Assembly (NCBI GenBank): GCA_050739575.1
Contig: JBOIBN010000066.1
Location: 1 to 11,254 of the forward strand
Direction of reading: 5' to 3'
From: JBOIBN01 sp050739575
GTDB lineage: Bacteria; Pseudomonadota; Gammaproteobacteria; JAKDMP01
DNA length: 11,254 nt
Below the pieces are notes generated by a model. That model saw only the letters and a program-made list of their open reading frames with translations, did not search any database and was not told the DNA's origin. This document shows positions 5,813-11,254 of this stretch, one piece after another; position 1 is the first letter of the stretch, and each line of letters begins with the position of its first letter. Both the position numbers and the translations under genes were made by a program.

Positions 5813-7153
5813 TTACTCGCCGGCGAGGGTCATTTCCCTGACGAGGAGCGAACCGGTCTGGATGCTCCCGCGACGATCTACGTCGGCGCCGGCGGCAACG
5901 AGGTTGATGAGCATGTCTTTCAGGTTGCCGGCGATCGTCACTTCCTGTACCGGATGGACGATTACGCCCTTCTCGACCCAGAACCCGGCGGCGCCGCGCG
6001 AGTAGTCGCCGGTGACGGTGTTCACACCTTGGCCGATGAGTTCGGTGACATAGAAGCCGGTGCCGAGCGCAGCGAGCGGCTTGTCCGGACGTTCACCGCC
6101 CGGCTCGACGACGAGGTTCGAGACGCCGCCGGCGTTACCGGTGGTTTCGAGCCCGAGGCGACGTGCGGAGTAGCTGCCGAGCACGTAGCCAGTTAGCACC
6201 CCGCGTTCTATGAGCGCGCGCTCGGAGGTCGCGACGCCTTCGTCGTCGAAAGCGCGGCTGGCGGCACCGCGCACAAGATGCGGGCGCTCGACGATCGAGA
6301 CCCACTCGGGCAATATCCGCATGCCGGCCGTGTCGAGCAGAAAGGACGCCTGCATGTATTGCGCGCCGCCGGAGGCCGCGGCGACCAGATGACCGACAAG
6401 GCTTCTCGCCACCTCGGGCGCGAAGAGCACGGCTGCCTTGCGGGTGGCAAGCGAACGGGCGCCGAGACGCGCAAGCGCCCGACGCGCGGCCTCGCGCCCG
6501 ATGGACGCGGCGGCGTCCAGATCTTCGGACGCACGCGCCGAGTCGTACCAATAGTCGCGCTGCATGCCCGCCTCGTCAGCGGCCACGACGACGCAGGACA
6601 TATCGTGGCGCGTGCCCTCGCGCTCGCCGACGAAGCCGTGCGTGTTGGCATAGACGACGAGCCCGTGCCCGGTCTCGACCGTCGCGCCTTCGGAATTCAC
6701 GATGCGCGCATCTGCGGCACGCGCCGCGTCCTCGCAGTCTTGTGCCAACGCGATCGCCGCCTCCAGACTCAAGGCCCAGGGGTGGCACAAATCGAGAGCG
6801 GGAAATTCGCGCGTCATGCGTGCGGCGGGTGCGAGTCCCGCGCAGGGGTCTTCGGCCGTGTAGCGGGCGTTTTCCGTCGCCGCGGTCACGGTTTCCTCGA
6901 TCGCAGCGGGAGCAAAATCCGAGGTGCTCGCGCTGCCTTTGCGGGCGCCGAAATAGAGCGTGACGGCGAAGCTTCGGTCGCGCGCGCGTTCGACGGTTTC
7001 CACTTCGCCCATGCGCACCGTGACCGAGAGGCCGTCGTCCACGGCGGCCATCACTTCGGCGGCGGTAGCACCGCAACGCTTGGCAGCAGCGAGCGCGGCC
7101 TCGGCATGTTCGCGCAGGCGTGCAGCGTCGAAAAAGGACTGGGATTCGGTCAT
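5813..7153 (-). CDS. pmbA: PmbA/TldE, metalloprotease-associated subunit of the TldD-TldE complex
   Basis: A 446-residue protein, matching E. coli PmbA in length (about 450). With TldD it forms a cytoplasmic protease known to complete microcin B17 maturation and to degrade the antitoxin CcdA and other flexible peptides. TldD carries the zinc HExxxH site, and this protein has none, as expected for the TldE partner. Recognisable blocks include GNAGGVSNLVVEPGGE in the C-terminal half, then GQGVNTVTGDYSRGAAGFWV (about 374-393) and the closing RRGSIQTGSLLVREMTLAG. No tldD is in the window; it is usually elsewhere. There is no ribosome site before the ATG, but TAAAAT lies 8 bases upstream, so the message may be almost leaderless. 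The frequent neighbour yjgA is absent; the upstream neighbour is the divergent gpmA. Confidence 0.95.
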   Translation of the reverse strand: MTESQSFFDAARLREHAEAALAAAKRCGATAAEVMAAVDDGLSVTVRMGEVETVERARDRSFAVTLYFGARKGSASTSDFAPAAIEETVTAATENARYTAEDPCAGLAPAARMTREFPALDLCHPWALSLEAAIALAQDCEDAARAADARIVNSEGATVETGHGLVVYANTHGFVGEREGTRHDMSCVVVAADEAGMQRDYWYDSARASEDLDAAASIGREAARRALARLGARSLATRKAAVLFAPEVARSLVGHLVAAASGGAQYMQASFLLDTAGMRILPEWVSIVERPHLVRGAASRAFDDEGVATSERALIERGVLTGYVLGSYSARRLGLETTGNAGGVSNLVVEPGGERPDKPLAALGTGFYVTELIGQGVNTVTGDYSRGAAGFWVEKGVIVHPVQEVTIAGNLKDMLINLVAAGADVDRRGSIQTGSLLVREMTLAGE

Positions 7154-7161
7154 TACGCAGC

Positions 7162-7167
7162 ATTTTA
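7162..7167 (-). promoter_or_regulatory. Candidate -10 box for the pmbA operon
   Basis: TAAAAT (5 of 6 to TATAAT) lies on the minus strand 8 bases before the pmbA ATG. Initiation 6-8 bases downstream would fall at or next to the start codon. No -35 box is visible at 16-18 bp. Confidence 0.35.
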
Positions 7168-7202
7168 GGACCTATCTCAGAATGCCGCGCTGCCGCGACC
7201 GC

Positions 7203-7291
7203 GGCGGATTGCGTCTGCGATGCGAAGCGAGGAGCGCGGTTTGGTCGTTCCAAATGAGCGATGAGCAGCAAAGCCGCGGGCGCAATCCGCC
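7203..7291 (+). repeat. Long imperfect palindrome in the pmbA-gpmA gap, structured RNA or dispersed-repeat candidate
   Basis: GGCGGATTGCGTCTGCG (7203-7219) pairs with CGCGGGCGCAATCCGCC (7275-7291) in 17 consecutive positions. The outer 11 are perfect, and two inner ones are G-U pairs only if the plus strand is transcribed. The enclosed 55 bases contain a small TTTGG/CCAAA hairpin (7240-7254). Arms of this GGCGGATT...AATCCGCC kind also occur in dispersed palindromes of many proteobacteria, so a repeat-element origin is equally possible. Confidence 0.5.
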
Positions 7292-7303
7292 CCGTCCCTT
7301 CGG

Positions 7304-7324
7304 GTTGCGGCGCAGGGCCGCAAC
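7304..7324 (+). other. Perfect 8-bp hairpin
   Basis: GTTGCGGC (7304-7311) and GCCGCAAC (7317-7324) form a perfect stem with a 5-base loop. It is the second structure in the pmbA-gpmA gap. No T run follows it. Confidence 0.5.
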
Positions 7325-7346
7325 GCGGTTCGTGGGGTATTCCGAG

Positions 7347-7374
7347 ACAGGTTCTGGCTGCAGGCCTGTTTTTT
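7347..7374 (+). terminator. Weak intrinsic-terminator-like hairpin with T6 before gpmA
   Basis: ACAGG (7347-7351) and CCTGT (7365-7369) form a 5-bp stem with a 13-base loop, running straight into six T residues (7369-7374). The stem is short, so efficiency would be low. It lies upstream of the gpmA -10 candidate, so it would end a transcript that starts inside the gap rather than the gpmA message. Confidence 0.3.
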
Positions 7375-7380
7375 GAGGGC

Positions 7381-7386
7381 TAAAAT
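7381..7386 (+). promoter_or_regulatory. Candidate -10 box for gpmA-purE-purK
   Basis: TAAAAT sits 25 bases before the gpmA ATG, giving predicted initiation near 7393 and a leader of about 19 bases that still contains the ribosome site AGAGAGAGG (7395-7403). No good -35 hexamer is visible at 16-18 bp. Confidence 0.4.
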
Positions 7387-7411
7387 ACCGCTTTAGAGAG
7401 AGGCAGCGACG

Positions 7412-8155
7412 ATGCCGGAACTCGTACTGCTCCGTCACGGCCAGAGCACCTGGAATCTCGAAAACCGCTTCACCGGCTGGACCGACGTGGGCCTTTCCGA
7501 ACAGGGCGTCGCCGAAGCCAAGGCTTCCGGGCGGATGCTGAAAGACGGCGGCTACGACTTCGACCGCTGCTATACCTCGGTGCTCACGCGCGCGATTCGC
7601 ACGCTGTGGCTCGTACTCGAAGAATTGGATCGCCGGTGGCTGCCAGTCGTGAAGGACTGGCGCCTGAACGAACGTCACTACGGCGCACTCCAGGGACTCG
7701 ACAAGGCCGAGATGACCCGCGCGCACGGCAAGGCCCAAGTGCGTGAATGGCGACGCGGGTATGCGACCCGACCGCCGGCGCTCGACGCGAACGACTCGCG
7801 CCATCCGCGCCACGATCCGCGCTATCGCAGCCTCGATCCCACGCTACTGCCCGCGACCGAATCGCTCGCCGACACCGTCGCGCGTTTCATCCCCTATTAC
7901 GAGGGCGAGATCAGGCCCTCGCTCGAACGCGGCGAGCGGGTGCTGATCGTCGCTCACGGCAACAGTCTGCGGGCACTGGTCAAATATCTCGACGACCTTC
8001 CCGAGGAGGAAATCACCCGCCTCAACATCCCGACCGGCATCCCGCTTGTCTACACCCTGGATGATGAACTGCACGCGGTCTCACACCGCTATCTCGGCGA
8101 TTCCGAAGCGGCGGACAAAGCCGCGCAAGCCGTCGCCAACGAGGCCGGGCGATGA
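7412..8155 (+). CDS. gpmA: 2,3-bisphosphoglycerate-dependent phosphoglycerate mutase
   Basis: Interconverts 3- and 2-phosphoglycerate in the cytoplasm (lower glycolysis and gluconeogenesis). The 247 residues match the usual length of dPGM. LLRHGQSTWN at 6-15 contains the phosphohistidine His9. Arg60 in TSVLTRAIRT, Glu87 in RLNERHYG, the WRRGY segment at 113-117, and the second catalytic histidine His182 in IVAHGNSLR complete the active site. The long insertion typical of true dPGM, as opposed to short acid phosphatases, is present. AGAGAGAGG at 7395-7403 gives a good ribosome site before the ATG. The TGA overlaps the purE ATG (ATGA), so translation of purE is probably coupled to it. Confidence 0.97.
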   Translation: MPELVLLRHGQSTWNLENRFTGWTDVGLSEQGVAEAKASGRMLKDGGYDFDRCYTSVLTRAIRTLWLVLEELDRRWLPVVKDWRLNERHYGALQGLDKAEMTRAHGKAQVREWRRGYATRPPALDANDSRHPRHDPRYRSLDPTLLPATESLADTVARFIPYYEGEIRPSLERGERVLIVAHGNSLRALVKYLDDLPEEEITRLNIPTGIPLVYTLDDELHAVSHRYLGDSEAADKAAQAVANEAGR

Positions 8156-8652
8156 GCGCCGCAGCACGCGTCGGGATCGTGATGGGCTCGCGCTCGGACT
8201 GGGACACGCTCGCGGCCGCCGCGACGATACTCGAGCGGCTCGAAATCCCGCACGAAGTGCGCGTCGTCTCCGCCCACCGCACGCCCGATCTCCTGTTCGA
8301 TTATGCAGCGACGGCGGCCGGGCGTGGACTGAAGGCCATCATCGCGGGCGCCGGCGGCGCCGCGCATTTGCCCGGGATGCTGGCAGCGAAAACCATGCTT
8401 CCGGTGCTTGGCGTGCCGGTGAAATCACGCGCGCTCTCGGGTCTGGATTCACTGCTCTCGATCGTGCAGATGCCCAAGGGCGTGCCGGTTGCAACCTTCG
8501 CCATCGGCACTGCCGGCGCGGCCAACGCGGCGCTGTTCGCTGCCGCGATTCTGGCACTCGGCGATGAAACCCTAACTAAACGCCTCGCGGACTACCGGAG
8601 CGAGCAGACGGAGGCCGTGCTCGCCGACCCGGACCCGCGCGCGCCGCAATGA
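8152..8652 (+). CDS. purE: N5-carboxyaminoimidazole ribonucleotide mutase (PurE, class I)
   Basis: Converts N5-CAIR to CAIR in de novo purine synthesis. At 166 residues it has the length of class I bacterial PurE. The nucleotide-phosphate loop GSRSDW is at 12-17. The catalytic histidine His42 lies in SAHRTP (40-45). GAGGAAHLPGMLAAKT (66-81) and LGVPVKSRALSG (86-97) are class I signatures. The last 20 or so residues are a less conserved polar tail. The start overlaps the gpmA stop (ATGA), with GAGG at 8141-8144 as ribosome site inside gpmA. The presence of purK next door fits the two-enzyme bacterial route. Confidence 0.97.
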   Translation: MSAAARVGIVMGSRSDWDTLAAAATILERLEIPHEVRVVSAHRTPDLLFDYAATAAGRGLKAIIAGAGGAAHLPGMLAAKTMLPVLGVPVKSRALSGLDSLLSIVQMPKGVPVATFAIGTAGAANAALFAAAILALGDETLTKRLADYRSEQTEAVLADPDPRAPQ

Positions 8653-9767
8653 GAGTCGGCGTGCTGGGCGCGGGCCAACTCGGGCGCATGCTCGCGCTCG
8701 CCGGCTACCCGCTAGGCGCCCGCTTCAGTTTCCTCGACCGCAGCCCGGACGCACCCGCTGCGCAGGTCGGCGACATGGTGGTCGGCGGTTTCGACGATCC
8801 GGCAAAAATCGCTGAATTGGCCCGGCGGGTGGACGTACTCACCTTCGACGTCGAGAATGTGCCGGCGCAGGCGATGCGAGAAGCTGGAGTCGAATCGCTC
8901 TGTCGCCCGCCGCTCGCCGCGCTGGAAGCCGCGCAAGACCGGCTCGCCGAGAAACGCGCATTCGAAGCGCTCGACATTCCCGTCGCGCCCTGGCGTCGCG
9001 TGGACTCGGCGGCCGAACTACAAAAAGCGGTCGGCGCACTCGGCCTGCCTGCGATGCTGAAGACCCGGCGTCTGGGCTACGACGGGCGCGGGCAGCGGCT
9101 GATCCGCAAACACGAGGACACCGTGCCGGCATTCGAAGCGCTCGGCGGACACGAACTTGTACTCGAAGCCTTCGTCCCCTTCGAACGCGAGGTCTCGATG
9201 CTGGGCGTACGCTGTTCGGGCGGCGCGACAGCGTTCTACCCGCTCGCCGAAAATCGCCACGCCGACGGCATCCTGCGCCTCACGCGAGCGCCCGGCGGAA
9301 ACGCCGCGCTGGCCGGCGTCGCACGCGATTACGTCGAACGTCTGCTCGCGCATTTCGATTACCTAGGCGTGCTCGCGGTCGAGTTTTTCGTCTACGGCGG
9401 TCAACTGCTCGCGAACGAAATGGCGCCGCGGGTGCACAATTCCGGACACTGGACGATCGAAGGCGCGATCACCAGCCAGTTCGAGAACCACGTGCGCGCG
9501 ATCCTCGATCTCCCGCTCGGCCTCACCACGGCGCAGGGCGCCGCGGCGATGGTCAACCTGATCGGCGAAATGCCGGCGACAGACGCCCTGCTTTCGATCC
9601 CTAGCCTGCACCTGCACGCCTACGGCAAGAGCCCGCGGCCGGGACGCAAACTCGGCCACGCGACGCTCGTCGCGTCCGATCACGATCGGCTCGCGGAACC
9701 TCTGGAGCGCCTTCTCGGCGTTGCTTGGCCGGAAGAAAAGCTTGCGCACACGCCGCTTGCGCCCTAA
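8649..9767 (+). CDS. purK: N5-carboxyaminoimidazole ribonucleotide synthetase (PurK)
   Basis: ATP-grasp enzyme that carboxylates AIR to N5-CAIR using ATP and bicarbonate, supplying PurE. It has 372 residues, close to the family norm. GAGQLGRML near the N-terminus starts the nucleotide-binding-like first domain. FDVENVPAQA corresponds to the conserved ENVP turn. KTRRLGYDGRGQ is the ATP-grasp glycine-rich loop. FVPFEREVSM and NEMAPRVHNSGHWT are strong PurK signatures near the metal and substrate sites. The ATG lies inside the purE stop (ATGA), and no separate ribosome site stands out, so coupling is likely. The 3' end of the gene appears to contain the promoter of rpsU. Confidence 0.97.
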   Translation: MRVGVLGAGQLGRMLALAGYPLGARFSFLDRSPDAPAAQVGDMVVGGFDDPAKIAELARRVDVLTFDVENVPAQAMREAGVESLCRPPLAALEAAQDRLAEKRAFEALDIPVAPWRRVDSAAELQKAVGALGLPAMLKTRRLGYDGRGQRLIRKHEDTVPAFEALGGHELVLEAFVPFEREVSMLGVRCSGGATAFYPLAENRHADGILRLTRAPGGNAALAGVARDYVERLLAHFDYLGVLAVEFFVYGGQLLANEMAPRVHNSGHWTIEGAITSQFENHVRAILDLPLGLTTAQGAAAMVNLIGEMPATDALLSIPSLHLHAYGKSPRPGRKLGHATLVASDHDRLAEPLERLLGVAWPEEKLAHTPLAP

Positions 9768-9770
9768 AAT
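9742..9770 (+). promoter_or_regulatory. Candidate promoter for rpsU-yqeY inside the end of purK
   Basis: TTGCGC (9742-9747) and TAAAAT (9765-9770) are separated by exactly 17 bp. The -10 matches 5 of 6 and the -35 only 3 of 6. Initiation near 9777 would give a leader of about 27 bases before rpsU. Confidence 0.45.
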
Positions 9771-9803
9771 AGAGGATTAACTCCTTGGATACAAACGTCC
9801 CCT

Positions 9804-10019
9804 ATGCCTTCCGTCCGCGTACGCGATCACGAACAATTCGACATAGCACTCCGCCGCTTCAAGCGCGCCTGCGAAAAAGCCGGCGTCCTGACCGAGTTGC
9901 GCCGGCGCGAGTTTTACGAAAAGCCGACGCAGGAGCGCAAGCGCAAACGCGCCGCAGCCGTCAAGCGCCACGCCAAGAAAATTTCACGTGAGCACTCGCG
10001 CCGTCAGCGCCTCTATTAA
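9804..10019 (+). CDS. rpsU: 30S ribosomal protein bS21
   Basis: A 71-residue, very basic protein of the small ribosomal subunit, involved in translation initiation. PSVRVRDHEQFDIALRRFKR is the classic N-terminus, followed by CEKAGVLTELRRREFYEKP and a lysine/arginine-rich tail (RKRKR, KRHAKKISREH). Length is as in proteobacterial homologues. The ATG is fixed by the conserved MPSVRVR start, yet the 20 bases before it contain no purine-rich ribosome site. The leader is instead CT-rich (CTCCTT at 9781-9786, CGTCCCCT just before the ATG). It heads the usual rpsU-yqeY-dnaG-rpoD arrangement. Confidence 0.97.
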   Translation: MPSVRVRDHEQFDIALRRFKRACEKAGVLTELRRREFYEKPTQERKRKRAAAVKRHAKKISREHSRRQRLY

Positions 10020-10036
10020 AAGAGCCCATACTAAAT

Positions 10037-10062
10037 GCGCCTGATCCGCTGCTCGCAGGCGT
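10037..10062 (+). other. Hairpin in the rpsU-yqeY spacer
   Basis: CGCCTG (10038-10043) and CAGGCG (10056-10061) form a perfect 6-bp stem, extended by one G-T pair, with a 12-base loop. No T run follows. It could slow polymerase or serve as a processing site that uncouples rpsU from yqeY output, but this is inference. Confidence 0.35.
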
Positions 10063-10081
10063 TCCGATCGATGATCCTCCC

Positions 10082-10534
10082 ATGGAACTGAAAGCCCGTC
10101 TGGAAGCCGATATGAAAGCGGCGCTCAAGGCCCGCGATCTCGCGGGAGTCAGCACGCTTCGTCTCGCACTCGCTGCCGTCAAGCAACGCGAAATAGATAG
10201 CGGCCATCGCGAGGGACTGGCCGAAACGGAAGCTCTGGGCATAATCGAACGGCTCATCAAGCAACGACACGAAGCCGCCGAGCAATACCGCGCCGCCGGG
10301 CGCGAAGCAAGCGCCACGAGCGAGGAAGCCGAGGCGAAGCTGCTCGGAAGCTATCTGCCCGAACCGGTTGGTTCCGAAGCACTCGACGCCGAAATCCGCA
10401 GCATCATCCGCGAAGCCGGCGCCACCAGCCGCCGCGACATGGGAAAGGTCATGGGGCTTCTCAAGGCGCGGCTCGCCGGCCGCGCCGACATGGCCGAAGC
10501 GAGCCGGCGCGTCCGCGAGCTGCTCCCCGACTAA
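10082..10534 (+). CDS. yqeY: GatB/YqeY domain protein
   Basis: A 150-residue soluble protein of the YqeY family, homologous to the tRNA-binding C-terminal domain of the amidotransferase subunit GatB. Its cellular role is not firmly established. The N-terminal helix with MKAALKARD, then STLRLALAAVKQREID, IKQRHEAAEQYRAAGR and the C-terminal DMGKVMGLLKARLAGRADM are all family hallmarks, and the length is typical. The start at 10082 (MELKARL) agrees with the usual MSLK-type beginning. No ribosome site precedes it; the bases just before are CCTCCC. The position after rpsU is the standard order in beta- and gammaproteobacteria. The expected next gene, dnaG, is replaced within the window by an insertion sequence. 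Confidence 0.94.
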   Translation: MELKARLEADMKAALKARDLAGVSTLRLALAAVKQREIDSGHREGLAETEALGIIERLIKQRHEAAEQYRAAGREASATSEEAEAKLLGSYLPEPVGSEALDAEIRSIIREAGATSRRDMGKVMGLLKARLAGRADMAEASRRVRELLPD

Positions 10535-10579
10535 TAAATTCCACCGTCATAAGAGCGCAGCTTCGCAGCGCGATAGTTT

Positions 10580-10630
10580 CGGAGACGGGCGCTCCGCCCC
10601 GCACCCGGGTATCTTTTCTTTGCTCGTCCC
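10580..10630. other. Hairpin-forming spacer and apparent half-palindrome next to the insertion sequence
   Basis: GGGCG (10587-10591) and CGCCC (10595-10599) form a perfect 5-bp stem around CTC; CGGAG/CTCCG (10580-10584, 10592-10596) is an alternative. Then comes GGGTATCTTTTCTTT (10607-10621), followed by GCTCGTCC and the insertion-sequence end. This looks like the left arm of a palindrome whose right arm is absent from this side. Confidence 0.35.
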
Positions 10631-10632
10631 AG

Positions 10633-10650
10633 TAGTGTCCGGTTAATCGG
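10633..10650. repeat. Putative terminal inverted repeat of the insertion sequence
   Basis: TAGTGTCCGGTTAATCGG lies at the outer end of the transposase gene, and the transposase TAA stop (10645-10643) falls inside it. The matching repeat at the other end is outside the window, so this rests on position and on memory of IS4-group ends. Confidence 0.45.
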
Positions 10651-11254
10651 GGAATAAAATCAACTGCTTAGCGTGTTCGCCGCCGGATTCGTGTAGAGCC
10701 TGCTGACGCAGGGCGCATTCCAACGGGGTTTGCTCGAATAACGTCACGCTCAGAATCTGTAGAAGTTCGTACAGCGAGGTCCCCAGGTGAAGACGCTTGC
10801 GCACGATGGCGATCAGCACGTAGACCGCCACGGCGATCCACACTTGGGTCTTAACCGCGTTGGGCGAGGTGCCGAAGAACGCCTTGATGCGCGGATGCCG
10901 CTTGATCCACTTGAAGAAGATTTCGATCTGCCAGCGATGATGATACAGCGCACCGATCGTGGTGGCTGGCAACGCGAAGTGGTTGGTCAGCAGGACGATG
11001 GACTGAGCGCTGTCGGGCTCGCGCACCCGCACGCGGCGCAGCGGGGCGGGATAGGAGGCGCGCGCCACCGCGCGCTCAAGCACGACCGTCTGATCGCACC
11101 CGATGAGGCTGCGATCGGCGATGGGGCGGGAGTAGCGTCGGCGCACGCGCAGGTGTTTTTTCGTGCGCATGAGGAAGAACGCTCCCTCGCAGTGGAAGCG
11201 GTACAAGCGCGCGAAATCGAGATAGGCCCGATCCATCACATAGATCGCCCCCGG
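10643..11254 (-). CDS. IS4-family DDE transposase, C-terminal part (5' end outside window)
   Basis: Cut-and-paste transposase of the IS4 family. The frame is open to the window edge: upstream of the apparent GTG at 11239 it still reads PGAIY in the conserved frame, so the N-terminus and first catalytic Asp lie outside. IYVMDRAYLDF carries the second catalytic Asp (the DRxY motif). The diagnostic IS4 signature Y-(2)-R-(3)-E-(6)-K is present exactly, in YHHRWQIEIFFKWIK, supplying the catalytic Glu. The C-terminus (KQLILFPD) ends inside the putative terminal repeat. The visible 204 codons contain no frameshift or stop, so this part looks intact. It lies opposite to rpsU-yqeY and where dnaG would be expected. 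Confidence 0.92.
   Translation of the reverse strand, partial: PGAIYVMDRAYLDFARLYRFHCEGAFFLMRTKKHLRVRRRYSRPIADRSLIGCDQTVVLERAVARASYPAPLRRVRVREPDSAQSIVLLTNHFALPATTIGALYHHRWQIEIFFKWIKRHPRIKAFFGTSPNAVKTQVWIAVAVYVLIAIVRKRLHLGTSLYELLQILSVTLFEQTPLECALRQQALHESGGEHAKQLILFPD

Larger units (their letters stand above)
10633..11254 (-). mobile_element. IS4-family insertion sequence, 3' end (other end outside window)
   Basis: The element begins at about 10633 with TAGTGTCCGGTTAATC (10633-10648), which resembles the ends of IS4-group elements from memory. The boundary is judged from the non-coding flank and cannot be confirmed without the second end. The transposase gene runs inward from 10643. Confidence 0.7.

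Noticed and set aside
6278..7168. 296-codon plus-strand frame opposite pmbA
   Set aside because: It covers conserved PmbA motifs on the other strand and has shadow-type composition, with no motif of its own.
7172..7813. 213-codon minus-strand frame across the pmbA-gpmA gap and into gpmA
   Set aside because: Most of it is antisense to the gpmA active-site region. It has no ribosome site and no recognisable fold.
1..11254. CRISPR array, tRNA or rRNA genes, prophage or defence system
   Set aside because: I saw no regularly spaced repeats, no cloverleaf or rRNA-like sequence, and no nuclease, toxin or phage structural motifs on either strand.

Overview
The window looks like chromosomal DNA of a GC-rich beta- or gammaproteobacterium; I cannot decide which. 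The supports are the housekeeping genes pmbA, gpmA, purE, purK, rpsU and yqeY, a dense gene layout with 4-base start/stop overlaps, and strong GC bias in third codon positions. Nothing in the window is an obvious large novel system. Most genes belong to recognised families, and the second-look items are mainly regulatory, structural or decay signals.

Layout, left to right. (1) 3-1271: the 3' part of an aldehyde dehydrogenase of the 2-hydroxy-/2-aminomuconate semialdehyde type, cut by the window edge. (2) 1272-2418: a more AT-rich accessory patch. It holds a zinc-ribbon membrane-protein gene broken by at least two frameshifts, facing a small two-helix DUF3185 gene. The DUF3185 gene has a good promoter flanked and overlapped by an exact 11-bp direct repeat at 22-bp spacing, a candidate operator. 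(3) 2419-4160: a translationally coupled pair, a diacylglycerol-kinase-family lipid kinase and a calcineurin-like metallophosphoesterase. (4) 7153-4223, minus strand: a probable three-gene operon, pmbA (tldE), a DUF202 membrane protein, and an exported isoaspartyl peptidase/asparaginase. (5) 7154-7411: a divergent intergenic region rich in secondary structure, with a 17-pair helix, a second hairpin and a weak terminator-like hairpin with T6. (6) 7412-9767: gpmA-purE-purK, each joined to the next by an ATGA overlap. (7) 9804-10534: rpsU and yqeY, the usual start of the rpsU-yqeY-dnaG-rpoD macromolecular-synthesis cluster. (8) 10633 to the end: the 3' end of an IS4-family insertion sequence, transposase on the minus strand, sitting where dnaG would be expected.

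How the genes fit together: gpmA serves lower glycolysis, and purE/purK carry out the two-step carboxylation of AIR in purine synthesis. PmbA (with TldD elsewhere) and the asparaginase both act on peptides, one in the cytoplasm and one probably in the periplasm. The kinase/phosphoesterase pair probably acts on a lipid or lipid-linked phosphate, but the substrate cannot be read from the sequence.
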